From NCBI GenBank assembly GCA_902495085.1, contig CABUWA010000043.1, forward strand, positions 1 to 13,333: a stretch of 13,333 nucleotides of DNA, given 5' to 3'. The translations under genes were made by a program, and so were the position numbers. Source of the stretch: an uncultured Collinsella sp. (lineage in GTDB: Bacteria; Actinomycetota; Coriobacteriia; Coriobacteriales; Coriobacteriaceae). Every line of letters begins with the position of its first letter. The stretch's first letter is position 1. The notes under the pieces were generated by a model that worked only from the letters and a program-made list of their open reading frames with translations, had not been told where the DNA came from and did no database searches. This document shows positions 6,077 to 13,038 of this stretch, one piece after another.

Positions 6077-6700
6077 ATGGCAAAGAAACCCGATTCGTTC
6101 TACTTTGACAACTACGTCGCCTGCGCCGACCTTGCTGTCCAGGCCGCAGAGTTGCTCATCAAGATTTTTGAGAACTTTGATCCCGTGCAGATCCACGACA
6201 TGCTCGAGGAGATGCATGCGATTGAGCATGCGGCAGACAAGAAGCACCACGAGCTCGAAGACGCCCTGCTCACCGCCTTTATCACCCCGCTCGAGCGCGA
6301 GGATCTGGATCTGATGAGCTGCGCGCTCGACACCGTGCTCGACCGTATTGAGGGCGTCGTGCAGCGCGTCTACTTCACCAACATCCAGAGCATCCACCCC
6401 GATGCCATCGTGATCGCCCACAAGGTGACCGACGCCTGCCGCGCCATGAAGGACCTGATGGTCGAGCTGCCCAACTACCGCAAGTCCAAGACCCTGCGCG
6501 AGCTCGTCATCCAGATCAACACCATCGAATCCGAGGCCGACGAGCTCTACATCAACGCCATGCGCAACCTGCACGTTAACGGTAAGGACCCGCTCGAGGT
6601 CATCGCTTGGCGTGACGTGTACGCCTTCCTGGAGTACTGCGCTGACTGCTGTGAGAATGTGGCTGATGTTGTGGATTCGATTGTCATGAAGAACAGTTAA
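6077..6700 (+). CDS. DUF47/PhoU-like Pit accessory protein
   Basis: This is a 207-residue, all-helical, highly charged protein of the DUF47 family (TIGR00153), distantly related to PhoU and usually encoded beside a Pit permease. It starts FYFDNYVACADLAVQAAELL. The central region contains HAADKKHHELEDALLTAFITP followed by LEREDLDLM, and the second half contains TIESEADELY and the ending YCADCCENVADVVDSIV. The E/D-x3-D-type clusters are those used by PhoU-fold proteins to bind metals. It probably regulates or gates Pit; the exact mechanism is not established for this branch. The start is supported by AAAGGA 8 bases before the ATG. The stop is followed within 25 bases by a long inverted repeat that may end the transcript. 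Confidence 0.93.
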   Translation: MAKKPDSFYFDNYVACADLAVQAAELLIKIFENFDPVQIHDMLEEMHAIEHAADKKHHELEDALLTAFITPLEREDLDLMSCALDTVLDRIEGVVQRVYFTNIQSIHPDAIVIAHKVTDACRAMKDLMVELPNYRKSKTLRELVIQINTIESEADELYINAMRNLHVNGKDPLEVIAWRDVYAFLEYCADCCENVADVVDSIVMKNS

Positions 6701-6724
6701 TTGGGGGTACGTGTCCCGGCGGTC

Positions 6725-6803
6725 GCGGGCCCGGCCACTCATAACCTTTTTCACTCCGGCTGCATGCAGAGTCGTTCAAAAGGTTATTAGTGGCCGGGCC
6801 CGC
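6725..6803. repeat. Long inverted repeat (26-base arms, 25 of 26 paired)
   Basis: The left arm, 6725-6750, begins GCGGGCCCGGCCACT and ends ATAACCTTTT. It pairs with the right arm, 6778-6803, with a single C/T mismatch (6740 against 6788). The 27-base loop holds the perfect palindrome CTGCATGCAG (6760-6769) almost exactly at the centre. Short outer matches GGTAC (6706-6710) and GTACC (6812-6816) flank it. There is no T-tract after the stem, so it is not a standard terminator. It lies between the DUF47 gene and the nitroreductase gene. It could be a palindromic intergenic repeat, a MITE-like remnant, or an RNA stability/termination structure. Confidence 0.9.
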
Positions 6804-6921
6804 TCCCTTATGTACCACCATTGGGAACTTTGGCTGATGGTTTGCGCGTGGTGGGGCCTTTACCGTAATGACCCTTGATTGCTCGGGGTTTTACTTTGGT
6901 ATTCGATGAGCGTTTGGCTGA

Positions 6922-6950
6922 TTGCCGCTTTGGGTACTCATTGGAATACT
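6922..6950 (+). promoter_or_regulatory. Possible nitroreductase promoter
   Basis: TTGCCG (6922-6927, 4 of 6) and AATACT (6945-6950, 4 of 6) are spaced by 17 bases, with a TG one base before the -10. They lie 38 bases ahead of the nitroreductase ATG. The region is T- and G-rich, so chance matches are likely. Confidence 0.3.
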
Positions 6951-6987
6951 TTGGGTTTGTTTGATTTTTAATTGTTGGAGGGCTTGT

Positions 6988-7518
6988 ATGTCTTATTTGG
7001 ATCTGGCTCGGGGTCGGTATTCTTGTCGTGAGTTTGAAGATCGGGCTGTGGAGCAGGCTGTAGTGGATGCCATTGTTGAGGCTGGGCGTATTGCTCCTTC
7101 TGCTTGTAATAATCATCCAACCCGTGTGATGGTGTTGGATACGCCTGAGCTTCTGGAGAAGGCTGCTGCTTGTCAGCCTCGGTTTGCTCGTGATGGATCT
7201 ATCTTTGGCGCTCCGCTCATCTTCCTTATTTGTAGCGTTACCGAAGACGCTTGGGTGCGCCCGTATGACCAGATGAATTCCAGTGAAATCGATACGTCCA
7301 TCGTGTGTGATCAGATGATGATGGAGGCCACCGAACAGGGCCTGGGAACGTGCTGGGTATGCCATTTTAAGCCTGAGGTGGCACAGGAGCAGTTCAACCT
7401 GCCCGAGGGCGTCTATCCCTATCACATGCTCGTCTGCGGATATCCTGCCGACCACATCGCCGATCCCGAGCATCGCGAGGCCCGTACCATTTCCCTCTCC
7501 GACTTCCTCCTCAAGTAG
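6988..7518 (+). CDS. Nitroreductase-family FMN oxidoreductase
   Basis: The 176-residue protein belongs to the nitroreductase superfamily: FMN-dependent, NAD(P)H-using reductases of nitro compounds, quinones or flavins. Visible family features are RGRYSCREF (residues 8-16), IAPSACNNHPTRVMVLDTPE (35-54), the D-x-SI helix with MMMEATEQGLGTCWVC (110-125), and a C-terminal MLVCGYPAD. It is shorter than the classic 200-220 residues, like the compact clostridial-type members. I chose the ATG at 6988 because GGAGGG lies 6 bases upstream and the family domain begins right there; the frame could be read from 6922 but that adds an unrelated hydrophobic stretch. Codon use changes inside the gene. Of the first 30 codons after the ATG only one ends in C, while 19 of the last 30 do. 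Confidence 0.92.
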   Translation: MSYLDLARGRYSCREFEDRAVEQAVVDAIVEAGRIAPSACNNHPTRVMVLDTPELLEKAAACQPRFARDGSIFGAPLIFLICSVTEDAWVRPYDQMNSSEIDTSIVCDQMMMEATEQGLGTCWVCHFKPEVAQEQFNLPEGVYPYHMLVCGYPADHIADPEHREARTISLSDFLLK

Positions 7519-7519
7519 A

Positions 7520-7539
7520 TTTTGGGACATGCCCTAAAA
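7520..7539. repeat. 20-base imperfect palindrome directly after the nitroreductase stop
   Basis: TTTTGGGACATGCCCTAAAA is symmetrical at 16 of 20 positions around CATG. It begins one base past the stop codon. It lacks the GC stem and T-run of a terminator. Its role is unknown. Confidence 0.4.
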
Positions 7540-7565
7540 CCTATCCTTGACCGCTCACCGGTTCG

Positions 7566-7603
7566 CCGAGTTCTGCGCCACTATGTGCAGGGCTCGGTTT
7601 TTT
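7566..7603 (+). terminator. Rho-independent terminator of the nitroreductase gene
   Basis: CCGAG (7566-7570) pairs with CTCGG (7593-7597) and CTGC with GCAG further in, across a two-by-two internal loop. Six Ts follow immediately (7598-7603). Confidence 0.85.
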
Positions 7604-7628
7604 ATGTTGCGCGCCCCGGTACAGTCAT

Positions 7629-7658
7629 AAAAAAGGACCCGCAAGCTGCGGGTCCTTT
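7629..7658 (-). terminator. Terminator after divIVA (bidirectional stem)
   Basis: GGACCCGC (7635-7642) and GCGGGTCC (7648-7655) make an eight-pair stem with a five-base loop. On the minus strand it is followed by six Ts (7634-7629), ending the division cluster 26 bases past the divIVA stop. On the plus strand only TTT follows, so it mainly serves divIVA. Confidence 0.9.
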
Positions 7659-7684
7659 CTAGGCACTAAATTGTAGGCCGAATG

Positions 7685-8359
7685 TTAGTCCAGGTCGTCG
7701 GCAGCGAAGTTGTCGATCGGGGCGAAGGGATCGGCCACGGGGACAACCGGGTCAGCGACGGGCAGCGGCTCGGCGGGAACAGTCACCGCAGGAGAAGCGG
7801 CGGAACCGACCGGCGTGGAGGCCATGAGGTCGGCCGGGAAGGAGTTCTGGGCATCGTCCATGAAGTGCTGGATGAGCTTGAGATACTCGGCCTTGAACTC
7901 CTCACGAGAAGCCTTGAGACGATCGATCTCCTCGAGCTCAGCCTGCTTTTCGGTCAGAGCCTGGCGGATAACCTCGCGGGCCTTGGCGTCAGCCTCGTTG
8001 CGAATACGCTCAGCGTTCTCATTGGCATCGTTGACGATGGTCTCAGCGGTCTGCTGGGCAGCGATCAGGGCAGCGGAAATCTGGCGCTCCTGAGCGGAGA
8101 AGTCAGGGGCGGGAGCAGCCACGGGGGCGGCAGGAACGGCCTGGGCGGGGGCATCCTGAGCCTGGGCAAGCTGAGCCTGCGCATCGGCAAGCTGCTGCTC
8201 GGTAGCAGTCAGACGACCTTTAAGGTCGACGATCTTAGCGAGCATAGCGTCAACCTCAGAGGACAGCGTCTCCAAGAAGACGTCGACCTCGGCAGGATCG
8301 TAGCCACGCTTGGCCTCAGAGAAAGTCTGAGCCTGGATGTCTGCAGGGGTAATAGCCAT
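7685..8359 (-). CDS. divIVA: DivIVA-domain cell division/polarity protein
   Basis: DivIVA proteins bind negatively curved membrane at septa and poles and recruit division or growth factors. The 224-residue protein starts with the lipid-binding domain: ITPADIQAQTF, then KRGYDPAEVDVFL (residues 17-29). A first coiled coil spans about 30-68. A flexible Ala/Pro segment follows (about 69-86), then a second long coiled coil (about 88-172) and a disordered Pro/Ala/Val/Asp tail containing two VADP(V/F) repeats. It is shorter than actinobacterial Wag31 but has the same plan. AAGGAGA lies 6 bases before the ATG. It is the last gene of the yggS-sepF-yggT-divIVA cluster and is followed by a strong terminator. 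Confidence 0.95.
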   Translation of the reverse strand: MAITPADIQAQTFSEAKRGYDPAEVDVFLETLSSEVDAMLAKIVDLKGRLTATEQQLADAQAQLAQAQDAPAQAVPAAPVAAPAPDFSAQERQISAALIAAQQTAETIVNDANENAERIRNEADAKAREVIRQALTEKQAELEEIDRLKASREEFKAEYLKLIQHFMDDAQNSFPADLMASTPVGSAASPAVTVPAEPLPVADPVVPVADPFAPIDNFAADDLD

Positions 8360-8420
8360 AACAAGTCTCCTTTTTCATCGCCTCGGCGCTACACGCCCGA
8401 CGTAAGTTACTAAGTCAGTT

Positions 8421-8702
8421 CTATACGAGTATACCTATAAGAAGCTGCAGAACCAGCCTCTGCACCAACTGCAACGCAATAATCGCAACGACCGGCGAAA
8501 AATCGATACCGCCCATCGGCGGGATGAAACGACGGAACAGGTTGAGCCACGGACCGCACACGCTATCAAGCACCGCGGCAATATCCTGAAGCAAACCACC
8601 CTGCTTCATGGGAATCCACGTCATAAAGCAGTAGACGACAATGAGCGTGGAATAGAAGTTGAACAGCGTGTTGACCAGTTGGACGATAGTGTAGATGTTG
8701 AT
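8421..8702 (-). CDS. yggT: YggT family membrane protein, apparent AUC start
   Basis: YggT proteins are small, two-helix membrane proteins encoded near division genes; their exact role is not settled. Homology extends upstream of the first ATG in the frame (8624): residues INIYTIVQLVNTLF and FNFYSTLIVVYCF form the missing first membrane helix. With them the protein has 93 residues, the normal family length. It then continues with CGPWLNLFRRFIPP and GGIDFSPVVAIIALQ, the family hallmark. Between the in-frame sepF stop (8724-8726) and 8624 there is no ATG, GTG or TTG. A GAGGAG Shine-Dalgarno (8709-8714) lies 6 bases before the ATC at 8700-8702, making that the best start. ATT at 8706-8708 abuts the SD and is too close. 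Only 21 bases separate it from sepF, so translational coupling is likely. A sequence error at the start codon cannot be excluded. Confidence 0.85.
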   Translation of the reverse strand: MNIYTIVQLVNTLFNFYSTLIVVYCFMTWIPMKQGGLLQDIAAVLDSVCGPWLNLFRRFIPPMGGIDFSPVVAIIALQLVQRLVLQLLIGILV

Positions 8703-8723
8703 GGGAATCTCCTCGTCTTGTCT

Positions 8724-9446
8724 TTACTTAAGGTAGCCGTCGGCACGAAGCTTCTTGAGATCGGAATCTTTGACCTCGCAACCGGCGGGCAGCACCATGA
8801 ACACGCGGTCGCCCACCTCCTTGACCGTGGCACCCAGACCGCAGGCAAAGCCGTAAGAGAAGTCCAAGACGCGCTTGGCAACTTCGGTGCGTACGCCCAC
8901 AAAAATCAGTGCGACAGGCTGCTTGGTGCGAACGCGGCGCACCACGGTCTCTACGTCGTCATAGCTCTCGGGGCGCAGGACATAGGCCGGCAGCTGCGGT
9001 GTGGCGTTGATGATATTGCTCGCATAGGCCGAGGCATCGCTCGGTGCAGGCGCGGGCGCAGCGGCGGCACGGGCGCGGGTGTTCTCGGCGTAGCTCGACG
9101 GCGTGTCATAGGCACCAGGACGATAACCGCTCGCAACACTGTCCTGCGAGCGCGAAGGCGGGTTATACGTCGTGGCATGGCGGGAGTCATCGCCGACCAG
9201 CTGACCGGAGCGCGTATACACGGCAACCGACTCAGCTTCACCGCGGCGCGTCTGACCAAGCAGGCCGTTGCTCGGCTCGTCTTGAGTGTAGAAGCCCTCG
9301 CCCGAAGCACCGCTGTAGCCGTTGTTCTGATAGCCATCGTCGTAGCCGTCATCGTAGCCGTAGTCGTCGTCTTGGCCATAACCCTGGTCGTAACCCTGCT
9401 GGCCGCCCAGGTGCATCTTATTTTTAATCTCGTCAAGGAAGCCCAT
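8724..9446 (-). CDS. sepF: Cell division protein SepF
   Basis: SepF tethers FtsZ filaments to the membrane and helps shape the septum. The 240-residue protein has an N-terminal amphipathic membrane anchor (MGFLDEIKNKMHL). Next comes a Gly/Asp/Tyr-rich low-complexity stretch (residues 16-45) and a long disordered linker with an Ala/Pro run near 127-135. The SepF domain (about 152-223) contains LRPESYDDVETVVRRVR, then QPVALIFVGV and RVLDFSYGFACGL, ending VFMVLPAGCEV. The linker makes it longer than B. subtilis SepF (about 150 residues). I chose the ATG at 9446 because GAGAGGAC lies 6 bases upstream and the anchor helix begins there; the extension to 9497 has no family match. The neighbours yggS and yggT support the assignment. 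Confidence 0.95.
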   Translation of the reverse strand: MGFLDEIKNKMHLGGQQGYDQGYGQDDDYGYDDGYDDGYQNNGYSGASGEGFYTQDEPSNGLLGQTRRGEAESVAVYTRSGQLVGDDSRHATTYNPPSRSQDSVASGYRPGAYDTPSSYAENTRARAAAAPAPAPSDASAYASNIINATPQLPAYVLRPESYDDVETVVRRVRTKQPVALIFVGVRTEVAKRVLDFSYGFACGLGATVKEVGDRVFMVLPAGCEVKDSDLKKLRADGYLK

Positions 9447-9506
9447 GGTTGTGTCCTCTCGCGGTTTAGTGCAGGCGCCCCGATAATCAGTGCGCACTTC
9501 AGAGCC

Positions 9507-10244
9507 TTATTTTACTGCAAACTCCGGGCTAAATACTACCCTGCCCAGGCGAACGAGCGTAGAGCCCTCCTCAAGGGCAGGCTCAAAATCCTCGCTCATG
9601 CCGCAGGAAAGCTCGGGCAGGTTCAAATCGGGATGCGCCGCCTCCAGCTCATCCCTCAGCTCACGAAGCCCCGCAAAGGTGCGGCGTGCCACATCCTTAT
9701 TCCCCCGGGGCGCCATAGTCATAAGCCCCTGCACGCAAATTCCCTCAAGTTCCGCAAGCTCACCCGCGGCGGCGCGAATCTCATCGGGCGAAAAGCCTCC
9801 CTTTGACTCCTCACCACTCACATTGACCTCAATGAGCACACGCTGGGGGCCGGCGAGCTCGCCTGCCTCGATCTTGCGGACAGCACGGCTCGAGATCGCC
9901 TGCGCCAGATGCAGCGAACCCACCGAGTGAATCAGCTCGGCTGAGCCCAGCACCGCATTGATCTTATTGGTCTGCAGGTTGCCGATCATATCGAAGCGCA
10001 CCTCGGGCAGCTCCGGATGCTCCGCCAGACCCGTGAGCTTGCGAACCAGCTCCTGCGGGCGGTTCTCGGCAAAATGGCGATACCCCGCATGGATGGCGGC
10101 AACGGTCTCATCGACACCAACGGTCTTGGACACGGCAATGAGGCTCGCGGCGTCGTGGGGACGGCCTGCGCGATCGAGCGCCGCATAAAAACGTTCCAGA
10201 ATCTGCTCGCGGCGAGCGCGCATCAAGTCCAAATAGTTATCCAT
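9507..10244 (-). CDS. yggS: YggS/PLPBP family pyridoxal-phosphate homeostasis protein
   Basis: YggS proteins bind PLP on a single-domain alanine-racemase-like TIM barrel and buffer cellular B6 vitamers; no catalytic reaction is established. The 245-residue protein carries the PLP lysine in LIAVSKTVG (Lys40). Other blocks are FAENRPQEL, MIGNLQTNKI, VLIEVNVSGEESKGG and GLMTMAPRG, with the C-terminal phosphate-binding area in LSCGMSEDFEPALEEGSTLVRLG. The start at 10244 is supported by GGAGG 9 bases upstream; the reading frame extends to 10328 but that part has no family similarity. It is the first gene of a four-gene division cluster, with 60 bases to sepF. Confidence 0.96.
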   Translation of the reverse strand: MDNYLDLMRARREQILERFYAALDRAGRPHDAASLIAVSKTVGVDETVAAIHAGYRHFAENRPQELVRKLTGLAEHPELPEVRFDMIGNLQTNKINAVLGSAELIHSVGSLHLAQAISSRAVRKIEAGELAGPQRVLIEVNVSGEESKGGFSPDEIRAAAGELAELEGICVQGLMTMAPRGNKDVARRTFAGLRELRDELEAAHPDLNLPELSCGMSEDFEPALEEGSTLVRLGRVVFSPEFAVK

Positions 10245-10294
10245 TGCCAATCGCCTCCGCTGACAGCCAAACAAGTAGTCCCATGCTAACGCAA

Positions 10295-10326
10295 GAGCGC
10301 GGCCCCGCATGTGCAAGGCCGCGCTC
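10295..10326. terminator. GC-rich hairpin after phoU
   Basis: GAGCGCGGCC (10295-10304) pairs perfectly with GGCCGCGCTC (10317-10326) across a 12-base loop, 38 bases past the phoU stop. No long T-run follows on either strand (TTGC on the minus), so termination may be partial. It separates the pst-phoU operon from yggS. Confidence 0.6.
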
Positions 10327-10363
10327 ACTTAGGTATTTACAATCTTTCGACGAACGGGATTAC

Positions 10364-11221
10364 CTACTCCTCGTCGTCCTCGCCATCGTCCTCGTCCTCA
10401 AGATGATCGAGCAGGTAGCGAAGTCCCTCGCTGACCTCGTTAACGGGCACCTTGGCAACGTAGCGCGCATCGACGGCGGGCCTCATGATGACGCCCTCGC
10501 CCGAAGGCACGCGCATGCTCTCGAGCTCGTCCTCGTCCGTGCGGGCGATATCGCCGGCAGTCATGCGCTGGCCGGTCAAAAGGAACGTCAGACGGCAGGC
10601 GGCATCGATGGAAATCGAGGCGATGCGATCGAGGTAGCGCGAAACCATGATGGCGCGGCGCAGGTCGTCATAGTTGCTATCGTCATCCATAAACTCGCCC
10701 GCGTCCATGCGGTTGAAGGTACGGAAGAACTTCTCGTACGCCGCATGCACCGGCTCGTCCTCGACGGCCAGGTTGCAGATGATGGACATGTCGTTGGTGA
10801 CGAGCGCAGAAAGCGACGAGCCCAGCACCTGGTAGACGGCTTCGGCCTCGGCCTCGACCGTGCCGACAAGCTCCTTGGGCAGCGAGATGTCGGCCTTGAC
10901 CATATGACGCGTGGCGCGGCAGATCTGGCGAACCTTATCGGTCATGCGCTGCAGGTTAAAGTCGACGTAAATGATCGTCTGAAGCAGGCGGAAGTCGGAG
11001 GCGACCGGTGACTGCGTGGCGATCAGGTTGTAGCAGACGGCCTCCAGGTTGGCGCAGCGCGCGTCAATCGAAAGCGTGCGCTTCTTGGTCTTGGTGGCGA
11101 GCTTGCGGTCGTCGGTCACATAGGCCTTCACGGCATCGTGGAGGGCCAGATCGACGGCCTCGTAGATGCTCAGCATCTCGTGACGGGCCTCGATGAGCTG
11201 ACGGGAAAACAGTTTGCGCAT
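10364..11221 (-). CDS. phoU: Phosphate transport regulator PhoU with acidic C-terminal extension
   Basis: PhoU is a peripheral helical protein that links Pst transporter state to the PhoR/PhoP-type kinase and restrains phosphate uptake. The protein has 285 residues against about 220 for typical PhoU. The two three-helix repeats cover about 1-110 and 118-215. The metal-binding helices are IYVDFNLQRMTDKV (residues 84-97) and VSRYLDRIASISIDAA (193-208); the second has Asp where the family mostly has Glu. Residues about 216-285 are an extra region, with a GEGVIMRPAVDARYVAKVPV segment and a terminal DHLEDEDDGEDDEE. The function of this region is unknown. GGAGTG lies 6 bases upstream of the ATG. 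It follows pstB by 92 bases and ends the pst operon. Confidence 0.93.
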   Translation of the reverse strand: MRKLFSRQLIEARHEMLSIYEAVDLALHDAVKAYVTDDRKLATKTKKRTLSIDARCANLEAVCYNLIATQSPVASDFRLLQTIIYVDFNLQRMTDKVRQICRATRHMVKADISLPKELVGTVEAEAEAVYQVLGSSLSALVTNDMSIICNLAVEDEPVHAAYEKFFRTFNRMDAGEFMDDDSNYDDLRRAIMVSRYLDRIASISIDAACRLTFLLTGQRMTAGDIARTDEDELESMRVPSGEGVIMRPAVDARYVAKVPVNEVSEGLRYLLDHLEDEDDGEDDEE

Positions 11222-11241
11222 GGTTCACTCCAATCAGTTGG

Positions 11242-11313
11242 GTGCGGTCATGCCGCCCGCACAGTGAATACGCACCGGACCAGGTCCGATCGGATTGGGA
11301 CTAGTCGCACCGA

Positions 11314-11315
<2 letters not shown>
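11242..11315 (-). other. Structured pstB-phoU intercistronic region
   Basis: Three short stems can form: GTGCGG/CCGCAC (11242-11247 with 11257-11262), CGGAC/GTCCG (11276-11280 with 11284-11288) and GATCGG/CCGATC (11288-11293 with 11310-11315). The last overlaps the pstB stop codon. None has a T-run. They could serve as mRNA processing or attenuation elements that set PhoU below the transporter subunits, or be chance in GC-rich DNA. Confidence 0.35.
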
Positions 11316-12117
<802 letters not shown>

Positions 12118-12129
12118 GGGACTCCTTAA

Positions 12130-13035
12130 CTAGCGGCGCTTGCGCGACAGATAACGCGCAAACAGGTTGAAGGCCAGAATAATCGCCATCAGCAAAAGCG
12201 CGGTGCCGTAGGCTGCGTTCATGTTGATGCCGTCATTGGCAAGCAGATACAGGTGAACGGTCATGGGACGACCGGAATCGAGCGGCGAAATAGGCAGGTT
12301 GATGGCCTGACCCATGGTGTAGAGCACCACGGCGGTCTCGCCGATGGCGCGGCCGATGGCAAGCACGATGCCGGTAGCGATGCGGCCAAAAGCCGAAGGA
12401 AGCACGATCTTGGAGACGACCTGCCACTTGGTGGCGCCCAGGCCATATGCACCCCAACGGATATAGCGCGGAACGGCACGGATTGCCTCCTCGGTGGTAC
12501 GCATGACGATGGGCAGCATCAGAAGTGCCAGTGCCAGGGCGGCCGAGACCATCGAAAGGCCCAGACCCATAGCCTCGACAAACAAGGCGTAGCCAAAGAG
12601 GCCCATAACGATGGAGGGTACCGAGGCCAAGGCATCGGCAGCATAGCGAATGATGTCGACAATCTTGCCCTGCTTGGCGTATTCGGCCAGATAGACCGCA
12701 GCCAGGACGGCAACCGGCGTGCAGATGAGCATGGCGAGCGCCGTCACGTAGACGGTCGAGACAATCGTGGGCCAAATGCCGCCTTCGGCGTTTACGCCCT
12801 GCGGCCAGCCGAAGATAAAGTCGAGCGAGATATGCGGCAGGCCGTTGATGACCACGTAGGCGATGATGGCAATCAGCACCAGCGTGGTTATATAGGCCGC
12901 GGCGCGAAACACGCCGAGCATGATCTTGTTGGACAGGTCCTTGTTGATACGGCCCTTCTTGCCATGGGAAAGGGCACGCTTGATGCGCTCGCGCGAGGAG
13001 GTCGTATCGACCATCGTGTCAACGGAATCGGACAT
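12130..13035 (-). CDS. pstA: Phosphate ABC transporter permease PstA
   Basis: PstA is one of the two membrane permeases of the Pst importer. The 301-residue protein has a basic cytosolic N-terminus of about 40 residues and six membrane segments (about 44-64, 89-117, 135-155, 158-176, 214-240, 272-292). The EAA coupling loop, which docks on PstB, is at about 183-213 (EAIRAVPRYIRWGAYGLGAT and following). The conserved RAIGET is at 230-235. The SD GAGGGGG lies inside the last codons of pstC and only 3 bases separate the pstC stop from this ATG, so translation is probably coupled. Confidence 0.98.
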   Translation of the reverse strand: MSDSVDTMVDTTSSRERIKRALSHGKKGRINKDLSNKIMLGVFRAAAYITTLVLIAIIAYVVINGLPHISLDFIFGWPQGVNAEGGIWPTIVSTVYVTALAMLICTPVAVLAAVYLAEYAKQGKIVDIIRYAADALASVPSIVMGLFGYALFVEAMGLGLSMVSAALALALLMLPIVMRTTEEAIRAVPRYIRWGAYGLGATKWQVVSKIVLPSAFGRIATGIVLAIGRAIGETAVVLYTMGQAINLPISPLDSGRPMTVHLYLLANDGINMNAAYGTALLLMAIILAFNLFARYLSRKRR

Positions 13036-13038
13036 AGC

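Noticed and set aside
5993..6754. 253-codon open frame on the minus strand opposite the DUF47 gene, running into the inverted repeat.
   Set aside because: The opposite strand carries clear DUF47 motifs with an SD. The Val/His/Asp-rich translation is a typical complement artefact.
6808..7530. 240-codon open frame on the minus strand opposite the nitroreductase.
   Set aside because: It is open mainly because of the C-poor composition of the plus strand. There is no motif or SD, and the nitroreductase motifs on the plus strand are decisive.
8421..8624. yggT starting at the first ATG, giving 67 residues.
   Set aside because: It would remove the first membrane helix, has no SD, and the upstream codons match the family.
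9447..9497. N-terminal extension of SepF from 9497.
   Set aside because: The SD and amphipathic anchor fit the ATG at 9446; the extension covers the intergenic gap to yggS.
8679..9806. Long open frame of 375 codons on the plus strand across sepF and the yggS end.
   Set aside because: It spans two well-supported minus-strand genes and an intergenic gap, and its product resembles no family I know.
10245..10328. Longer YggS starting at 10328.
   Set aside because: It would translate through the GC-rich hairpin and lacks an SD, whereas GGAGG precedes 10244.
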